A stretch of DNA of 64,000 nucleotides from Mesorhizobium sp. 113-3-3 (GTDB taxonomy: Bacteria > Pseudomonadota > Alphaproteobacteria > Rhizobiales > Rhizobiaceae): assembly GCF_016756495.1 (NCBI RefSeq), contig NZ_AP023243.1, positions 3,414,501-3,478,500 on the forward strand, read 5' to 3'. The notes under the pieces were generated by a model that saw nothing but the letters and a program-made list of their open reading frames with translations, did no database searches and was not told the DNA's origin. Made by a program: the position numbers and the translations under genes. Each line of letters starts with the position of its first letter. The stretch's first letter is position 1. Below are positions 16,100 to 25,023 of this stretch, piece by piece.

Positions 16100-17049
16100 T
16101 GGCCAACCGTCTTCCCATTTTCGTCGTCATCGCGGCGGTCATCCTGTTCCTGATCTATTCCTCGGTCTTCGTGGTCAATGCACGCCAGCAGGCGCTGGTG
16201 CTGAGGTTCGGCGAGATCGTCGACGTCAAGAGCGAGCCCGGCATCTATTTCAAGGCGCCGTTCTCGTTCTTCGACGCCGATACGGTGCAGCTGATCGAGA
16301 ACAGGGTGCTGCGCTTCGACCTCGACAACATCCGCGTCCAGGTATCGGGCGGCAAGTTCTATGAAGTCGATGCCTTCATCGCCTATCGCATCTCGGACCC
16401 GCGCGTCTTCCGTGCCGCCGTCTCCGGTCAGATCGAACTGGCCGAGGCGCGGCTGAGGACGCGTCTCGACGCTGCCTTGCGCCGCGTCTACGGTCTGCGC
16501 GACTTCGAAGCGGCGCTCTCGGAACAGCGTGCGGTGATGATGCGCGAAGTGCGCGATCAGCTCCGGCCCGACGCCACCTCGCTCGGCCTGCAGATCGAGG
16601 ATGTCCGCATCCGCCGCACCGACCTCACGGCCGAGGTTTCACAGCAGACCTACGACCGCATGAAGGCGGAACGCCTGGCCGAGGCCGCGCGGCTTCGGGC
16701 ACGCGGCAATGAAGCGGCACAACGCATCACGGCACGCGCCGATCGTGAAGTGGTCGAGATCGTTGCCGAAGCGCAAAAGGAATCCGAGATCCTGCGCGGC
16801 GAGGGCGAAGCCCAACGCAGCGCCACCTTCGCGGACGCCTACAAGCGCGATCCGGCCTTCTTCGACTTCTACCGGTCGATGAATGCCTATGGCACGGCCC
16901 TGGACAATACCGGAACGACCATGGTGCTGTCGCCGAGTTCGGAGTTCTTCCGCTACTTCCGCGATCCGGACGGCAAGGAAGGGCCGGCGAAACCGACGCC
17001 GACGGCACCCGCCGCGCCGGCAACACAACCCAGCACCGGCCAGCAATAG
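16099..17049 (+). CDS. hflC: HflC, FtsH protease modulator (SPFH/prohibitin family)
   Basis: A 316-residue membrane protein: MANRLPIFVVIAAVILFLIYSSVFVVNARQQALVLRFGEIV gives one N-terminal helix then the SPFH start. RMKAERLAEAARLRARGNEAAQRITARADREV is the helical coil, and a proline/alanine-rich tail ends the protein. GGGAGG at 16084-16089 fits the ATG at 16099; an in-frame GTG directly before (16096) is an alternative. Partner of HflK. Confidence 0.96.
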   Translation: MANRLPIFVVIAAVILFLIYSSVFVVNARQQALVLRFGEIVDVKSEPGIYFKAPFSFFDADTVQLIENRVLRFDLDNIRVQVSGGKFYEVDAFIAYRISDPRVFRAAVSGQIELAEARLRTRLDAALRRVYGLRDFEAALSEQRAVMMREVRDQLRPDATSLGLQIEDVRIRRTDLTAEVSQQTYDRMKAERLAEAARLRARGNEAAQRITARADREVVEIVAEAQKESEILRGEGEAQRSATFADAYKRDPAFFDFYRSMNAYGTALDNTGTTMVLSPSSEFFRYFRDPDGKEGPAKPTPTAPAAPATQPSTGQQ

Positions 17050-17052
17050 CCG

Positions 17053-17241
17053 GTGCAGGATTTCTTCGCGGCGATAGGCCTGGTCCTCGTCATAGAGGGC
17101 CTGGTCTATGGCGGCTTTCCCGGCTTGGCGAAGAAGCTCGCGAGCGAGGTGCTGTCGATGCCGGAGAACGCATTGCGGATCGCCGGGCTGGTTGCGATCG
17201 CCATCGGCGTCGGCATCGTCTGGTTGGTGCGGGGCGCATGA
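17053..17241 (+). CDS. DUF2065 small membrane protein
   Basis: A 62-residue protein with two membrane helices (FFAAIGLVLVIEGLVYGGFPG and ALRIAGLVAIAIGVGIVWLV). It reads from a GTG 3 bases after the hflC stop. DUF2065 proteins are commonly encoded next to hflKC in proteobacteria, which supports the call; function unknown, likely linked to the HflKC-FtsH complex by context. Confidence 0.85.
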   Translation: MQDFFAAIGLVLVIEGLVYGGFPGLAKKLASEVLSMPENALRIAGLVAIAIGVGIVWLVRGA

Positions 17242-17329
17242 GATGGCCGGTTTTCGTCGGCGGCAAACGGAGGATTAATCCTCTGCCGATAGTCGTAGCC
17301 GCAAACGTGCCGTATTTTTTGCCAACATA

Positions 17330-17356
17330 GCGCAACGCGGTTTTTTGCCGTTGCGC
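17330..17356 (+). promoter_or_regulatory. Hairpin in the degP leader
   Basis: GCGCAACG (17330-17337) and CGTTGCGC (17349-17356) form an 8-bp perfect stem around an 11-base T-rich loop, 33 bases before the degP start. It could terminate transcription from hflKC or shape the degP leader. No sigma-32 promoter was recognised. Confidence 0.45.
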
Positions 17357-17388
17357 TTTCTCTTTCAGAAAGACCGGGAGGCTTCTCG

Positions 17389-18903
17389 ATGACATCCATA
17401 CTCCTTTTGCGCGCGGCACGGCGGACGTTCATCGCCGGCACGGCAGCGCTTCTTGTCGGCACCGTCGCCGTCCCGTCCTTCGTGACGCCGAGCTTTGCTG
17501 CCGACGGACCTGCTTCGGTGGCCGACTTGGCGCAAGGCCTGCTCGGCGCGGTGGTCAACATCTCGACCTCGCAGACGGTGAAGGGCACGGAAGGGCCGGG
17601 TGCTGTGCCGATGCCGCAGCTTCCCGAAGGCTCGCCCTTCCAGGATTTCTTCGACGATTTCTTCAAGAACCGCGGTGGCGACAAGGACAATAGCGCGCAG
17701 AAGGTGCAGTCGCTGGGATCCGGCTTCGTCATCGATGCCGAGCAAGGCATCGTCGTCACCAATAATCACGTGATCGCGGACGCCGACGACATCGAGGTCA
17801 ACTTCTCCGATGGCGTGACGCTGAAGGCGACGCTGGTCGGCACCGACACCAAGACCGACGTCGCGGTGCTGAAGGTCGATCCGAAAGGCCACAAGCTGAC
17901 GGCGGTGAAGTTCGGCGATTCCACCAAGATGCGTGTCGGCGACTGGGTGATGGCGATCGGCAATCCGTTCGGCCTCGGCGGCACGGTCACTGTCGGCATC
18001 GTCTCGGCGCGCAACCGCGACATCAATTCCGGCCCCTATGACGATTTCATCCAGACCGACGCGGCGATCAACCGCGGCAATTCGGGCGGACCGCTGTTCA
18101 ACAGCGCCGGCGAAGTCATCGGCATCAACACCGCCATCATTTCGCCGTCCGGCGGCTCGATCGGCATCGGCTTCTCCATTCCCTCGCAACTCGCCTCGGG
18201 CGTCGTCGACCAGTTGCGCCAGTTTGGCGAGACGCGGCGCGGCTGGCTCGGCGTGCGCATCCAGCCGGTGACGGACGACATCGCCGAAAGCCTCGGCATG
18301 GCAACCGCCAAGGGCGCGCTGGTCGCCGGCGTCATCAAGGGCGGACCTGTCGACAACGGCACCATCCAGGCCGGTGACGTCATCATCAAGTTCGACGGCA
18401 AGGACATCCATGAGATGCGCGACCTGCCGCGCGTCGTCGCCGAAAGCCCCGTCGGCAAGGCCGTCGACGTGCTTATCGTGCGCAAGGGCGTCGAGCAGAC
18501 GGTGAAGGTGACGCTCGGCCGGCTCGAGGATGGCGAGAAGCTGGCCAGCGGCGAGAACGGCAATACCGACCAGGACAAGGGCAACAAGGCTCCGGCCGTT
18601 TCGACCGCCTCGGTGCTCGGCATGACCGTCGGCGAACTCAATGACGAGACGCGCAAGAAGTTCAGCATCGCCGCCGATGTCTCCGGCGTCGTCATCACAG
18701 ATGTGGCCAAGGACTCGGCCGCCGCCGAGCGCGGCATCCAGCCGGGCGAAGTGATCACCGAGATCGCGCAGGAATCGGTGGCCACGCCCAAGGATGTCAT
18801 GGACCGGATCGGCGCGCTGAAAGAGCAGGGCCGCAAGAACGCGCTTTTGATGCTGGCGTCGAAGACCGGCGAGCTGCGCTTCGTGACGATCCGGATGGAT
18901 TGA
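17389..18903 (+). CDS. degP: Periplasmic serine endoprotease of the Do/DegP family
   Basis: A 504-residue exported protein (signal about 1-37, ending in PSFA). The trypsin-like triad is H127 (VVTNNHVI), D157 (TKTDVAVLK) and S232 (NRGNSGGPLFN). Two PDZ domains follow (about 275-375 and 405-500). It degrades or chaperones misfolded envelope proteins. GGGAGG precedes the ATG. It follows hflKC and DUF2065 on the same strand, forming an envelope quality-control region; a terminator follows. Confidence 0.96.
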   Translation: MTSILLLRAARRTFIAGTAALLVGTVAVPSFVTPSFAADGPASVADLAQGLLGAVVNISTSQTVKGTEGPGAVPMPQLPEGSPFQDFFDDFFKNRGGDKDNSAQKVQSLGSGFVIDAEQGIVVTNNHVIADADDIEVNFSDGVTLKATLVGTDTKTDVAVLKVDPKGHKLTAVKFGDSTKMRVGDWVMAIGNPFGLGGTVTVGIVSARNRDINSGPYDDFIQTDAAINRGNSGGPLFNSAGEVIGINTAIISPSGGSIGIGFSIPSQLASGVVDQLRQFGETRRGWLGVRIQPVTDDIAESLGMATAKGALVAGVIKGGPVDNGTIQAGDVIIKFDGKDIHEMRDLPRVVAESPVGKAVDVLIVRKGVEQTVKVTLGRLEDGEKLASGENGNTDQDKGNKAPAVSTASVLGMTVGELNDETRKKFSIAADVSGVVITDVAKDSAAAERGIQPGEVITEIAQESVATPKDVMDRIGALKEQGRKNALLMLASKTGELRFVTIRMD

Positions 18904-18923
18904 GATTTCAGTCCACGACCTTC

Positions 18924-18953
18924 AAAAAAGGCGGCTAACCAGCCGCCTTTTTT
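18924..18953. terminator. Bidirectional intrinsic terminator
   Basis: A perfect 13-bp stem, AAAAAAGGCGGCT (18924-18936) and AGCCGCCTTTTTT (18941-18953) with loop AACC. It ends degP transcripts and, on the other strand, those of the GNAT gene whose stop codon lies inside it. Confidence 0.9.
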
Positions 18954-19507
18954 CTTGCCTGCCAGCCCTCGCGCGACAGCCGGTAGAGCACATGCCGCTT
19001 GAGCATGGGATGGCTGTCGGGAATGCTGGGATGGTCGAAGTCAGCCGATGGGTCGGCCGTCATGCCGAGGCGTTTCATGACAGCGGTCGAGCGGTGGTTT
19101 TCCGCGACGGCGAAGGAAACGATCTCATTGACGGCCAATGTCTCGAAACCGTAGGCCAGCCAGGCTTCCGAGGCCTCGGTGACATAGCCCTTGCCCCAGA
19201 ATTCAGGCGCCAGCCGCCAGCCGATCTCGATTGTGTCGGCCGGCAGCGATGGCACATCATCGGTCGCGAGGAGGCCGACGAAACCGATGCATTCGCCGGT
19301 CGCGGCAAGCTCGGCCGCGGCGAAGCCATAGCCGTCCTCTTCGATCCAGGCGCGGAATTCGTCCATCTTGGCATCCGCGGCGGCACGGTCGCGGCGGAAC
19401 GGGAAGAATTCCATGACGCGCTCATCGGAATTGATGCGATGGAAGAGCTCGCGGTCGCGGTCTTCCCAGTTGCGCAGGATGAGGCGCTCGGTGTGCATTG
19501 GTTTCAT
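18935..19507 (-). CDS. GNAT N-acetyltransferase (RimJ/RimL type)
   Basis: A 190-residue protein. MHTERLILRNWEDRDRELFHRINSDERVMEFFP is the typical RimJ/RimL N-terminus; IGWRLAPEFWGKGYVTEASEAWLAYGFETLAVNEIVSFAVAENHRSTAVMKRLGM contains the acetyl-CoA-binding A and B motifs. The acceptor is unknown. Its ATG overlaps the TGA of serB (ATGA), so the two are co-transcribed. Confidence 0.9.
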   Translation of the reverse strand: MKPMHTERLILRNWEDRDRELFHRINSDERVMEFFPFRRDRAAADAKMDEFRAWIEEDGYGFAAAELAATGECIGFVGLLATDDVPSLPADTIEIGWRLAPEFWGKGYVTEASEAWLAYGFETLAVNEIVSFAVAENHRSTAVMKRLGMTADPSADFDHPSIPDSHPMLKRHVLYRLSREGWQARKKAAG

Positions 19508-20391
19508 TGGACGATTTCCTCACTGCGGTAACCCTGAAGGTAGAGCAATGCGGTGAGGTCGCCATGGTCGATGCGAACCTTGGCCTGCGCCGCCACGGTC
19601 GGCTTGGCGTGCAGCGCGACACCGGTGCCGGCGAGGCGGATCATGTCTAGGTCGTTGGCGCCATCGCCGACGGCAATGGCATCGGCCGGCGTCAGGCCGA
19701 GCCGCGCGGAAATTTCGAGCAGGGCCTCGGCCTTGGCGGCGCGGCCGAGGATCGGCTCGCCGACCAGACCGGTGAAGCGTCCATCCTGTTCGAGCAGGCG
19801 GTTGGCGCGGTTTTCCTGAAAGCCGAGCATGGCCGCTATGCGCGTGGTGAACACCTCGAAGCCACCCGAGACCAGTGCCGTCCAGGCGCCGTTGGCGCGC
19901 ATGGTCTGGACCAGTGCGCGGCCGCCCGAGGCCAAGGTCAGCCGATTGGCGACGATGCGGTCGACGACGGCGGCATCGAGCCCCTTCAAAAGCGCGACGC
20001 GTTCGCGCAAGGCCGGCTCGAAGGCGATCTCGCCATTCATCGACCGCGCGGTGATCGCCGCGACGTGCTCCTTGACGCCGATCTCATCGGCCAGCTCGTC
20101 GATGCATTCCTGGTCGATCATGGTCGAATCCATGTCGGCGATGAGGATCTTCTTGCGGCGCGTTTCGGCCTGCTGGACGATCACATCGACCGGTTCCCCA
20201 GCCAATGCGGTGCGCAAAGCGGCGCTCATATCGGCGGCGTCAGCCTCTTGCGGCAAGGCAAGATCGCAGGCAATGCCTTCGGCCAGCCAGACGACAGTGC
20301 TTGCGCCCACCGACCGCGAGGCCATATTCGCAAGCGACGGCGACAGCGCGCGGTCAGCGGGACGGGAAACAAGCGTGGCAATGAGCGGCAT
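19504..20391 (-). CDS. serB: Phosphoserine phosphatase
   Basis: A 295-residue HAD-superfamily enzyme. Motif I is IADMDSTMIDQE with nucleophile D86 and acid D88; motif II serine is in ALVSGGFEVF; motif III/IV is VGDGANDLDMI. It makes the last step of serine synthesis. The longer frame upstream overlaps miaA fully and is not supported; the ATG at 20391 starts MPLIATLVSR. That ATG lies 11 bases inside the divergent miaA reading frame. Confidence 0.95.
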   Translation of the reverse strand: MPLIATLVSRPADRALSPSLANMASRSVGASTVVWLAEGIACDLALPQEADAADMSAALRTALAGEPVDVIVQQAETRRKKILIADMDSTMIDQECIDELADEIGVKEHVAAITARSMNGEIAFEPALRERVALLKGLDAAVVDRIVANRLTLASGGRALVQTMRANGAWTALVSGGFEVFTTRIAAMLGFQENRANRLLEQDGRFTGLVGEPILGRAAKAEALLEISARLGLTPADAIAVGDGANDLDMIRLAGTGVALHAKPTVAAQAKVRIDHGDLTALLYLQGYRSEEIVQ

Positions 20392-21346
20392 CGAGAATTC
20401 CGGCGCGGATGCGGGCGAAGGCCGCGTGAAGAACGCGATCCTGATAGCCGGGCCGACCGCCAGCGGCAAGTCGGCATTGGCGCTCGACCTCGCGGAGCGC
20501 GCGGGCGGCGTCATCGTCAACACCGATTCCATGCAAGGCTATTCGGTGCTCGACGTGCTGACCGCGAGGCCGCAGCCGGCCGACCTCGCACGGGTGCCGC
20601 ATTTTCTCTACGGCCACGTCCATCCCGCCACCGCCTATTCGACGGGTGCGTGGCTGCGCGATGTGATGAAACTCATCGACGATGGCGAACTGTCGCGGCG
20701 GCCGGTCTTCGTCGGCGGCACCGGCCTGTACTTTCGCGCGCTGGCCGAGGGTCTTTCGGAAATGCCCGACATTCCGCCGCGCATCCGCGACCGCTGGCGC
20801 TACGAGTTGAGGGAACAAGGCGCGGTCAAGCTGCATGGCCTGCTGTTGCGCGAGGATTCGAGAGCCGCCATGCAGCTCAAGCCAACCGACAGCCAGCGCA
20901 TCGTGCGGGCGCTCGAAGTGCTCGACGCCTCCGGCCGTTCGATCCTGGACTGGCACGCGGAGCGCGGCCGGCCGCTCATCGACAGGCAGACGGCGCGTTT
21001 CCTGGTCATCGAGCCGGACCGGGCCGCGCTGGTCGATCGCATTGAAAGGCGCTTTGACCAGATGTTGGACAAGGGCGCGCTGGAGGAAGTCAGGCAACTA
21101 GCGGCCCTTCGCCTTGATCCGGACCTGTCGGCCATGAAGGCGATCGGCGTTCGCGACCTGCAGGCCGCGATGGCCGGAGAGCTAAGCTTTCCCGAGGCGA
21201 TCGAGCGCGCCAAGATCGCAACCCGGCAATATGCCAAGCGGCAGGCGACCTGGTTTCGCAATCAGCTGGGGCCGGAATGGCAGAGATTGCGCCCCGGTGA
21301 CGATCTCGAAACCACGATCCAAACACTTGTTGCTAATGCAACTTAA
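20381..21346 (+). CDS. miaA: tRNA dimethylallyltransferase
   Basis: A 321-residue enzyme. The P-loop is ILIAGPTASGKSALALDLAE, the conserved NTDSMQGYSVLDVLTARP and VFVGGTGLYFRALAEGLS follow, and QYAKRQATWFRNQ is the C-terminal tRNA-binding signature. It adds an isopentenyl group to A37 of tRNAs reading UNN codons. The ATG at 20381 overlaps the serB start; an alternative GTG at 20426 (before KNAILIAGP) would avoid overlap and cannot be excluded. Confidence 0.95.
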   Translation: MSGIENSGADAGEGRVKNAILIAGPTASGKSALALDLAERAGGVIVNTDSMQGYSVLDVLTARPQPADLARVPHFLYGHVHPATAYSTGAWLRDVMKLIDDGELSRRPVFVGGTGLYFRALAEGLSEMPDIPPRIRDRWRYELREQGAVKLHGLLLREDSRAAMQLKPTDSQRIVRALEVLDASGRSILDWHAERGRPLIDRQTARFLVIEPDRAALVDRIERRFDQMLDKGALEEVRQLAALRLDPDLSAMKAIGVRDLQAAMAGELSFPEAIERAKIATRQYAKRQATWFRNQLGPEWQRLRPGDDLETTIQTLVANAT

Positions 21347-21450
21347 AAAGTTGACCATGACAGAAGGGTTCGCGCCGAAGTTGCCGGGATTAACGCTCCG
21401 TAAGGCGGTCCGTGCCATAAGGTCGATGGGCACTTTTCCATGGGGAGCAG

Positions 21451-22242
21451 ATGCGTTTCCATAAGGCGGAATCCGCATTTTTCGTCTTTATTTTCGTGAT
21501 CCTGGCCGCTGGTCTGGTGACGCTGCACGCCTATGGGCTCCTGCAATCCTTCGCCATGGAACTCCATACCCAGTCTGGCCTGGACAAGGTCATCTACCTC
21601 AACAAGCTGTTGTTCGCGACCGGCGTGCTGCTCGCGACCGCACTGTTTTTCGGCATCTTCTTCATCTATCCGCTGATCCGCAAACAGGCGACGGAAGAAG
21701 GCAAGCTGCGCGCCATGACGGTTTCGCTCAGCGCCCGCTCCGAAACGCTTGAGCACGCCGCGCTGACGGACAGCCTGACCGGCATGCAGAACCGGCGCTA
21801 TTTCGACGATGCGCTGAAGGAGTATCTCGAGGAGTTCCGCCGCATCGAGAAGCCGGTCGGGCTGATGATCCTCGATCTCGACCATTTCAAGCAGGTCAAC
21901 GACACCCACGGCCACGATGTCGGCGATGAGGTGCTCAGGGCCGTGGCCAGCTGCCTGAAGGACATGACGCGCTACCACGACGTGGTGGCGCGGCTCGGCG
22001 GCGAGGAGTTTGCCGTGGTCACGCCCAATATGGAGGCAGAGCTGCTGGCCAAGTTCGCCGAGCGCATCCGCAAGGCGATCGCCAACATGTCGATCCTTTC
22101 GGGCAATGTCCGGCTCAAGATCACCACCAGCGTCGGCCTTGCCGTATGGGACCGCAAGGAAACGGCCGAGGAATTTTATCGCCGCGCCGACCGCCAGCTC
22201 TATGAAGCGAAGAGGCAAGGCCGCAACCGCGTCTGCGCCTAA
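21451..22242 (+). CDS. Membrane diguanylate cyclase (GGDEF)
   Basis: A 263-residue protein with two N-terminal membrane helices (about 9-28 and 53-74), so only a short loop faces the periplasm. The GGDEF domain starts near DSLTGMQNRRYFDD; the active site is GGEEF (183-187), and the inhibitory I-site RYHD lies five residues before it (174-177). It should make cyclic di-GMP from GTP and be feedback inhibited. GGGGAGCAG precedes the ATG. Stand-alone gene. Confidence 0.93.
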   Translation: MRFHKAESAFFVFIFVILAAGLVTLHAYGLLQSFAMELHTQSGLDKVIYLNKLLFATGVLLATALFFGIFFIYPLIRKQATEEGKLRAMTVSLSARSETLEHAALTDSLTGMQNRRYFDDALKEYLEEFRRIEKPVGLMILDLDHFKQVNDTHGHDVGDEVLRAVASCLKDMTRYHDVVARLGGEEFAVVTPNMEAELLAKFAERIRKAIANMSILSGNVRLKITTSVGLAVWDRKETAEEFYRRADRQLYEAKRQGRNRVCA

Positions 22243-22285
22243 AATCCCGCCACTAAATTCGTGATGCTGGCCGCTTGATGCCGAC

Positions 22286-22345
22286 TTCTGCGCTCCCGGT
22301 GCTCACGGACTCAATGTCCGCTCCGCTCCGGTTCTCGAAGTCGAC
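22286..22345. repeat. Possible dispersed intergenic repeat with small hairpin
   Basis: The stretch contains CGCTCCCGGTGCTCACGGAC, then TCAATGTCCGCTCCGCTCCG. CGGAC (22306-22310) and GTCCG (22316-22320) form a short hairpin. I associate this style with repeats in alphaproteobacterial intergenic DNA, but cannot confirm copies. The rest of 22243-22468 shows no gene. Confidence 0.35.
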
Positions 22346-22468
22346 ACCAATCGACTCAGCCTGACGAATTTCCTGACGGGATTTACCCAAGTTTTCCACC
22401 GAAGCTTGCCCTTGGAAGCGCGATGTGGGCTTTCAGAGCTGCCCGCAAATCGGGGTGACGCCCAGGGT

Positions 22469-24301
22469 TCAGTCGTTCTGGGGGCGCAGGCCGAAGGTGG
22501 CGGGCTTCAGGCCGTAGCGCATGTCGAAATCGTCGTCCGATTGCACGCGGGCAGTCGCCGGCTTGCGGTAGTCGGGATCGCCGGCCTGGCGGCCGGAATC
22601 GACCACCTCGGCGAAGGCCATCGCCTGTGGGGTGGGTTTCGGCACGTTGCGCAGCCGCTCGACGATCGCCACCAGGTCGACATCGTCGCCGGTCTTCGGC
22701 GACTCGACCTCTTCGCGCTTGGCCGTGCCGGGAAGCAGGTGGCTGGGCAGTCTTTCGAACTTCAGCCGCATGGTCGTCGCCACGCCTTCGCCGAAGGCGA
22801 TGGCCTCGCGCTGGCCCATGGACGACAGGAAGGCAAGCGTGGAGGCGGACGAGTCGGCGATGGCCGAGCGGATGATCGCCTGGTCCTGCTCGTTGGCGAG
22901 CCGCATGGCGAAGAAGGTCGAACATTGCGACAGGATGGTCGGGTCGAGCTCGCCCGGACGCTGCGTGACGACGCCGAGATAGCAGCCATATTTGCGGCCT
23001 TCCTTGGCGATGCGCGACAGCGCGTGCCGGGTCGGCGCGAAGCCGAGACGCGGATCGGCCGGCATATAGCGGTGCGCTTCCTCGCATAGAAACAGGAGTT
23101 GCAGCTTGCCCTCGCTCCACAGAGCGAGGTCGAAGGCCAGGCGCGCCAGCACCGAACAGACAGAGTTGACCACTTCGGAGGGCATGCCGGCCATCTCGAA
23201 GCAGGTCACCGGCCGGCCGTGATGCGGTACGCGAAAAATGTTGCCGATCGTCTCGTGGATGGTGTCCTCGATCAGGCGCGAACTGAACATGAAGCGGTAG
23301 CGCGGATCGGCGGCGGCCGATTCGATGCGCGTCTTCAGCGATTTGAGCGTCGGGCGCTCGTTCTTGCTTTCGAGCATGCCCATGCGCTCGTCGATCTGCT
23401 TGAGCAGGTCGGCGATGCGGTAAGGCACGGGCGTATCGGCGGTCAGCGCGTCATTGCCGCGCCTGAGATAAGCACCTGAATTCGGGTTGCGGTAGAGATT
23501 TTTGGCAAGCGGAATGAGGTCGCGCAGGGCGTCGATTTCTTCCGGGTCGGTCTCACGACCGCGAAACAGCACCTCGGCGAATTCCTCGAGCTTGAACATC
23601 CAGAACGGCAGGTCGAGCGTCTTGGAATCGACCCTGACGCAATATTCAGGCAACGAGCTCGCAAATTCATTGTGCGGGTCGAGGATCAGGATGCGCAGAT
23701 CGGGGCGTGCCTCGATCGATTTGCGCAGCAGCAGCGAAACGGCCGTGGATTTGCCGACGCCGGTGGTGCCGACAATGGCGAAATGGCGCGCCAGCGTGTC
23801 GTCGATGGCGATGTTGGCGGCGATCGACTCGTCCTGCGCCAGCGAGCCGATGGTAATGGAATGGCGACCGGCCAGATCGTAGACGGCCTGCAGGTCGCGG
23901 CTGCGGATGCGGTGCGCGACCGCGCCGATATGCGGATAGGTGGTGATGCCGCGGTCGAAGATCGGCTTGGCGCCGGGCTCGGCGCCGTCGCGCACTTCGC
24001 CGATCAGCTCGATGCTGACCTCGATGGCGTTCTGGCCTTCATTGCTCCAGGCGCGGTCGGATTTGCCGATGCCATAGACGAGGCCCACGGTTCGCGTCGT
24101 GCCCAGATTGATCGAGATCATCTTGCCGACCGTCCAAAGGCCGGTCACCGCGCCGTCGACGTCGTCGGCATAGGCGCTGATGGTGGCGCGCGCGCCGTCG
24201 CATTGCACGACATTGCCCAGGATGCGACGGTCGTTCTGCTCTGCGTTGCGGCGCTCCTGCGATGTCGGTTCTCCGACGGAAGCTTCGCGTTCGACATACA
24301 T
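22469..24301 (-). CDS. HerA-type hexameric ATPase (DUF87 helicase)
   Basis: About 610 residues. An N-terminal HAS-barrel-like domain (RILGNVVQCDGARATISAYADD ... LGTTRTVGLVYGI) precedes the RecA-like core with Walker A HFAIVGTTGVGKSTAVSLLL and Walker B LQLLFLCEEAHRYM; an arginine-rich sensor region (GVVTQRPGELDPTILSQCSTFFAMRLAN) follows. HerA motors pump DNA, often with the nuclease NurA. No NurA gene is adjacent. The start at 24301 (MYVEREASVGEP) fits GGGGA upstream; an ATG at 24319 is also possible. Confidence 0.9.
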   Translation of the reverse strand: MYVEREASVGEPTSQERRNAEQNDRRILGNVVQCDGARATISAYADDVDGAVTGLWTVGKMISINLGTTRTVGLVYGIGKSDRAWSNEGQNAIEVSIELIGEVRDGAEPGAKPIFDRGITTYPHIGAVAHRIRSRDLQAVYDLAGRHSITIGSLAQDESIAANIAIDDTLARHFAIVGTTGVGKSTAVSLLLRKSIEARPDLRILILDPHNEFASSLPEYCVRVDSKTLDLPFWMFKLEEFAEVLFRGRETDPEEIDALRDLIPLAKNLYRNPNSGAYLRRGNDALTADTPVPYRIADLLKQIDERMGMLESKNERPTLKSLKTRIESAAADPRYRFMFSSRLIEDTIHETIGNIFRVPHHGRPVTCFEMAGMPSEVVNSVCSVLARLAFDLALWSEGKLQLLFLCEEAHRYMPADPRLGFAPTRHALSRIAKEGRKYGCYLGVVTQRPGELDPTILSQCSTFFAMRLANEQDQAIIRSAIADSSASTLAFLSSMGQREAIAFGEGVATTMRLKFERLPSHLLPGTAKREEVESPKTGDDVDLVAIVERLRNVPKPTPQAMAFAEVVDSGRQAGDPDYRKPATARVQSDDDFDMRYGLKPATFGLRPQND

Positions 24302-24438
24302 GGACAGGCCAATCCCCATTTCCCTGGAGATCGGACCCTAACGGAATGGGGTTAAGGTCGGATGAGGTCGGATGGTGTAGAGAGGATTAAGCGCCCTGCG
24401 AAAATTGTCGCGACACGGCTCTTCTCCATCTCCGATAT

Positions 24439-24472
24439 TTCGCTATAATGGACGAATGGATGATATAGCGAA
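24439..24472 (+). promoter_or_regulatory. -10 box and inverted repeat spanning the start of the XRE gene
   Basis: A consensus -10 TATAAT (24444-24449) lies 6 bases before the ATG at 24456, so the mRNA would start on or next to the A of the start codon. Inverted repeats TTCGCTATA (24439-24447) and TATAGCGAA (24464-24472) are centred at 24455-24456. Repressor bound here would cover both -10 box and start codon. No good -35 was found. Confidence 0.6.
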
Positions 24473-25019
24473 CGATATTTCTTCGACGATCGGCCGGCGA
24501 ATTCACACCGAGAGGGTCATGCGGGACTGGTCGCTGGCCGAACTCGCCGAGCGGTCCGGTGTTTCCAAGGCGATGCTGAGCACGATCGAGCGCGGCATGA
24601 CCAGCCCGACGGCGGCCCTTCTGGTGCGCATCGCGGCAGCCTTCGGCATGACGCTGTCGACCCTCATCGCGCGGGCGGAATTGCAAGGTGGCGGGGTGCT
24701 GCGCGAGGCCGACCAGCCGGTGTGGCGCGATCCCGATACAGGCTATGTCAGGCGGCATCTGTCACCGGCCGGTGACATGCCGCTCGAACTGATCAAGGTG
24801 CATCTGCCGGCGGGCGCCAGGGTCAGCCTGCCGGCGGCTTCCTATGCCTTCATCAAGCAGCAGATCTGGCTGATTTCCGGACGGCTCGAATTCACCGAGG
24901 GCGATGTGGTGCACAGGCTCGAACCCGGCGACTGCCTGGCGCTGGGCGCGCCTTCGGACTGCACCTTCCACGCCATGGAGACAGGCGCCGACTATCTCGT
25001 CGCGCTGGTCAGAGGCTGA
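24456..25019 (+). CDS. XRE-family regulator with cupin sensor domain
   Basis: A 187-residue protein. The N-terminal HTH is IGRRIHTERVMRDWSLAELAERSGVSKAMLSTIERGMTSPTAALLVRIAAAFGM; the C-terminal cupin barrel (about 115-187) includes LWLISGRLEFTEGDVVHRLEPGDCLALGAPSDCTFH-like spacing. This architecture senses small molecules and controls nearby metabolic genes. The operator over its own start suggests autorepression. It is followed after 4 bases by a small conserved gene, so they share a transcript. Confidence 0.92.
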   Translation: MDDIANDISSTIGRRIHTERVMRDWSLAELAERSGVSKAMLSTIERGMTSPTAALLVRIAAAFGMTLSTLIARAELQGGGVLREADQPVWRDPDTGYVRRHLSPAGDMPLELIKVHLPAGARVSLPAASYAFIKQQIWLISGRLEFTEGDVVHRLEPGDCLALGAPSDCTFHAMETGADYLVALVRG

Positions 25020-25023
25020 GATC

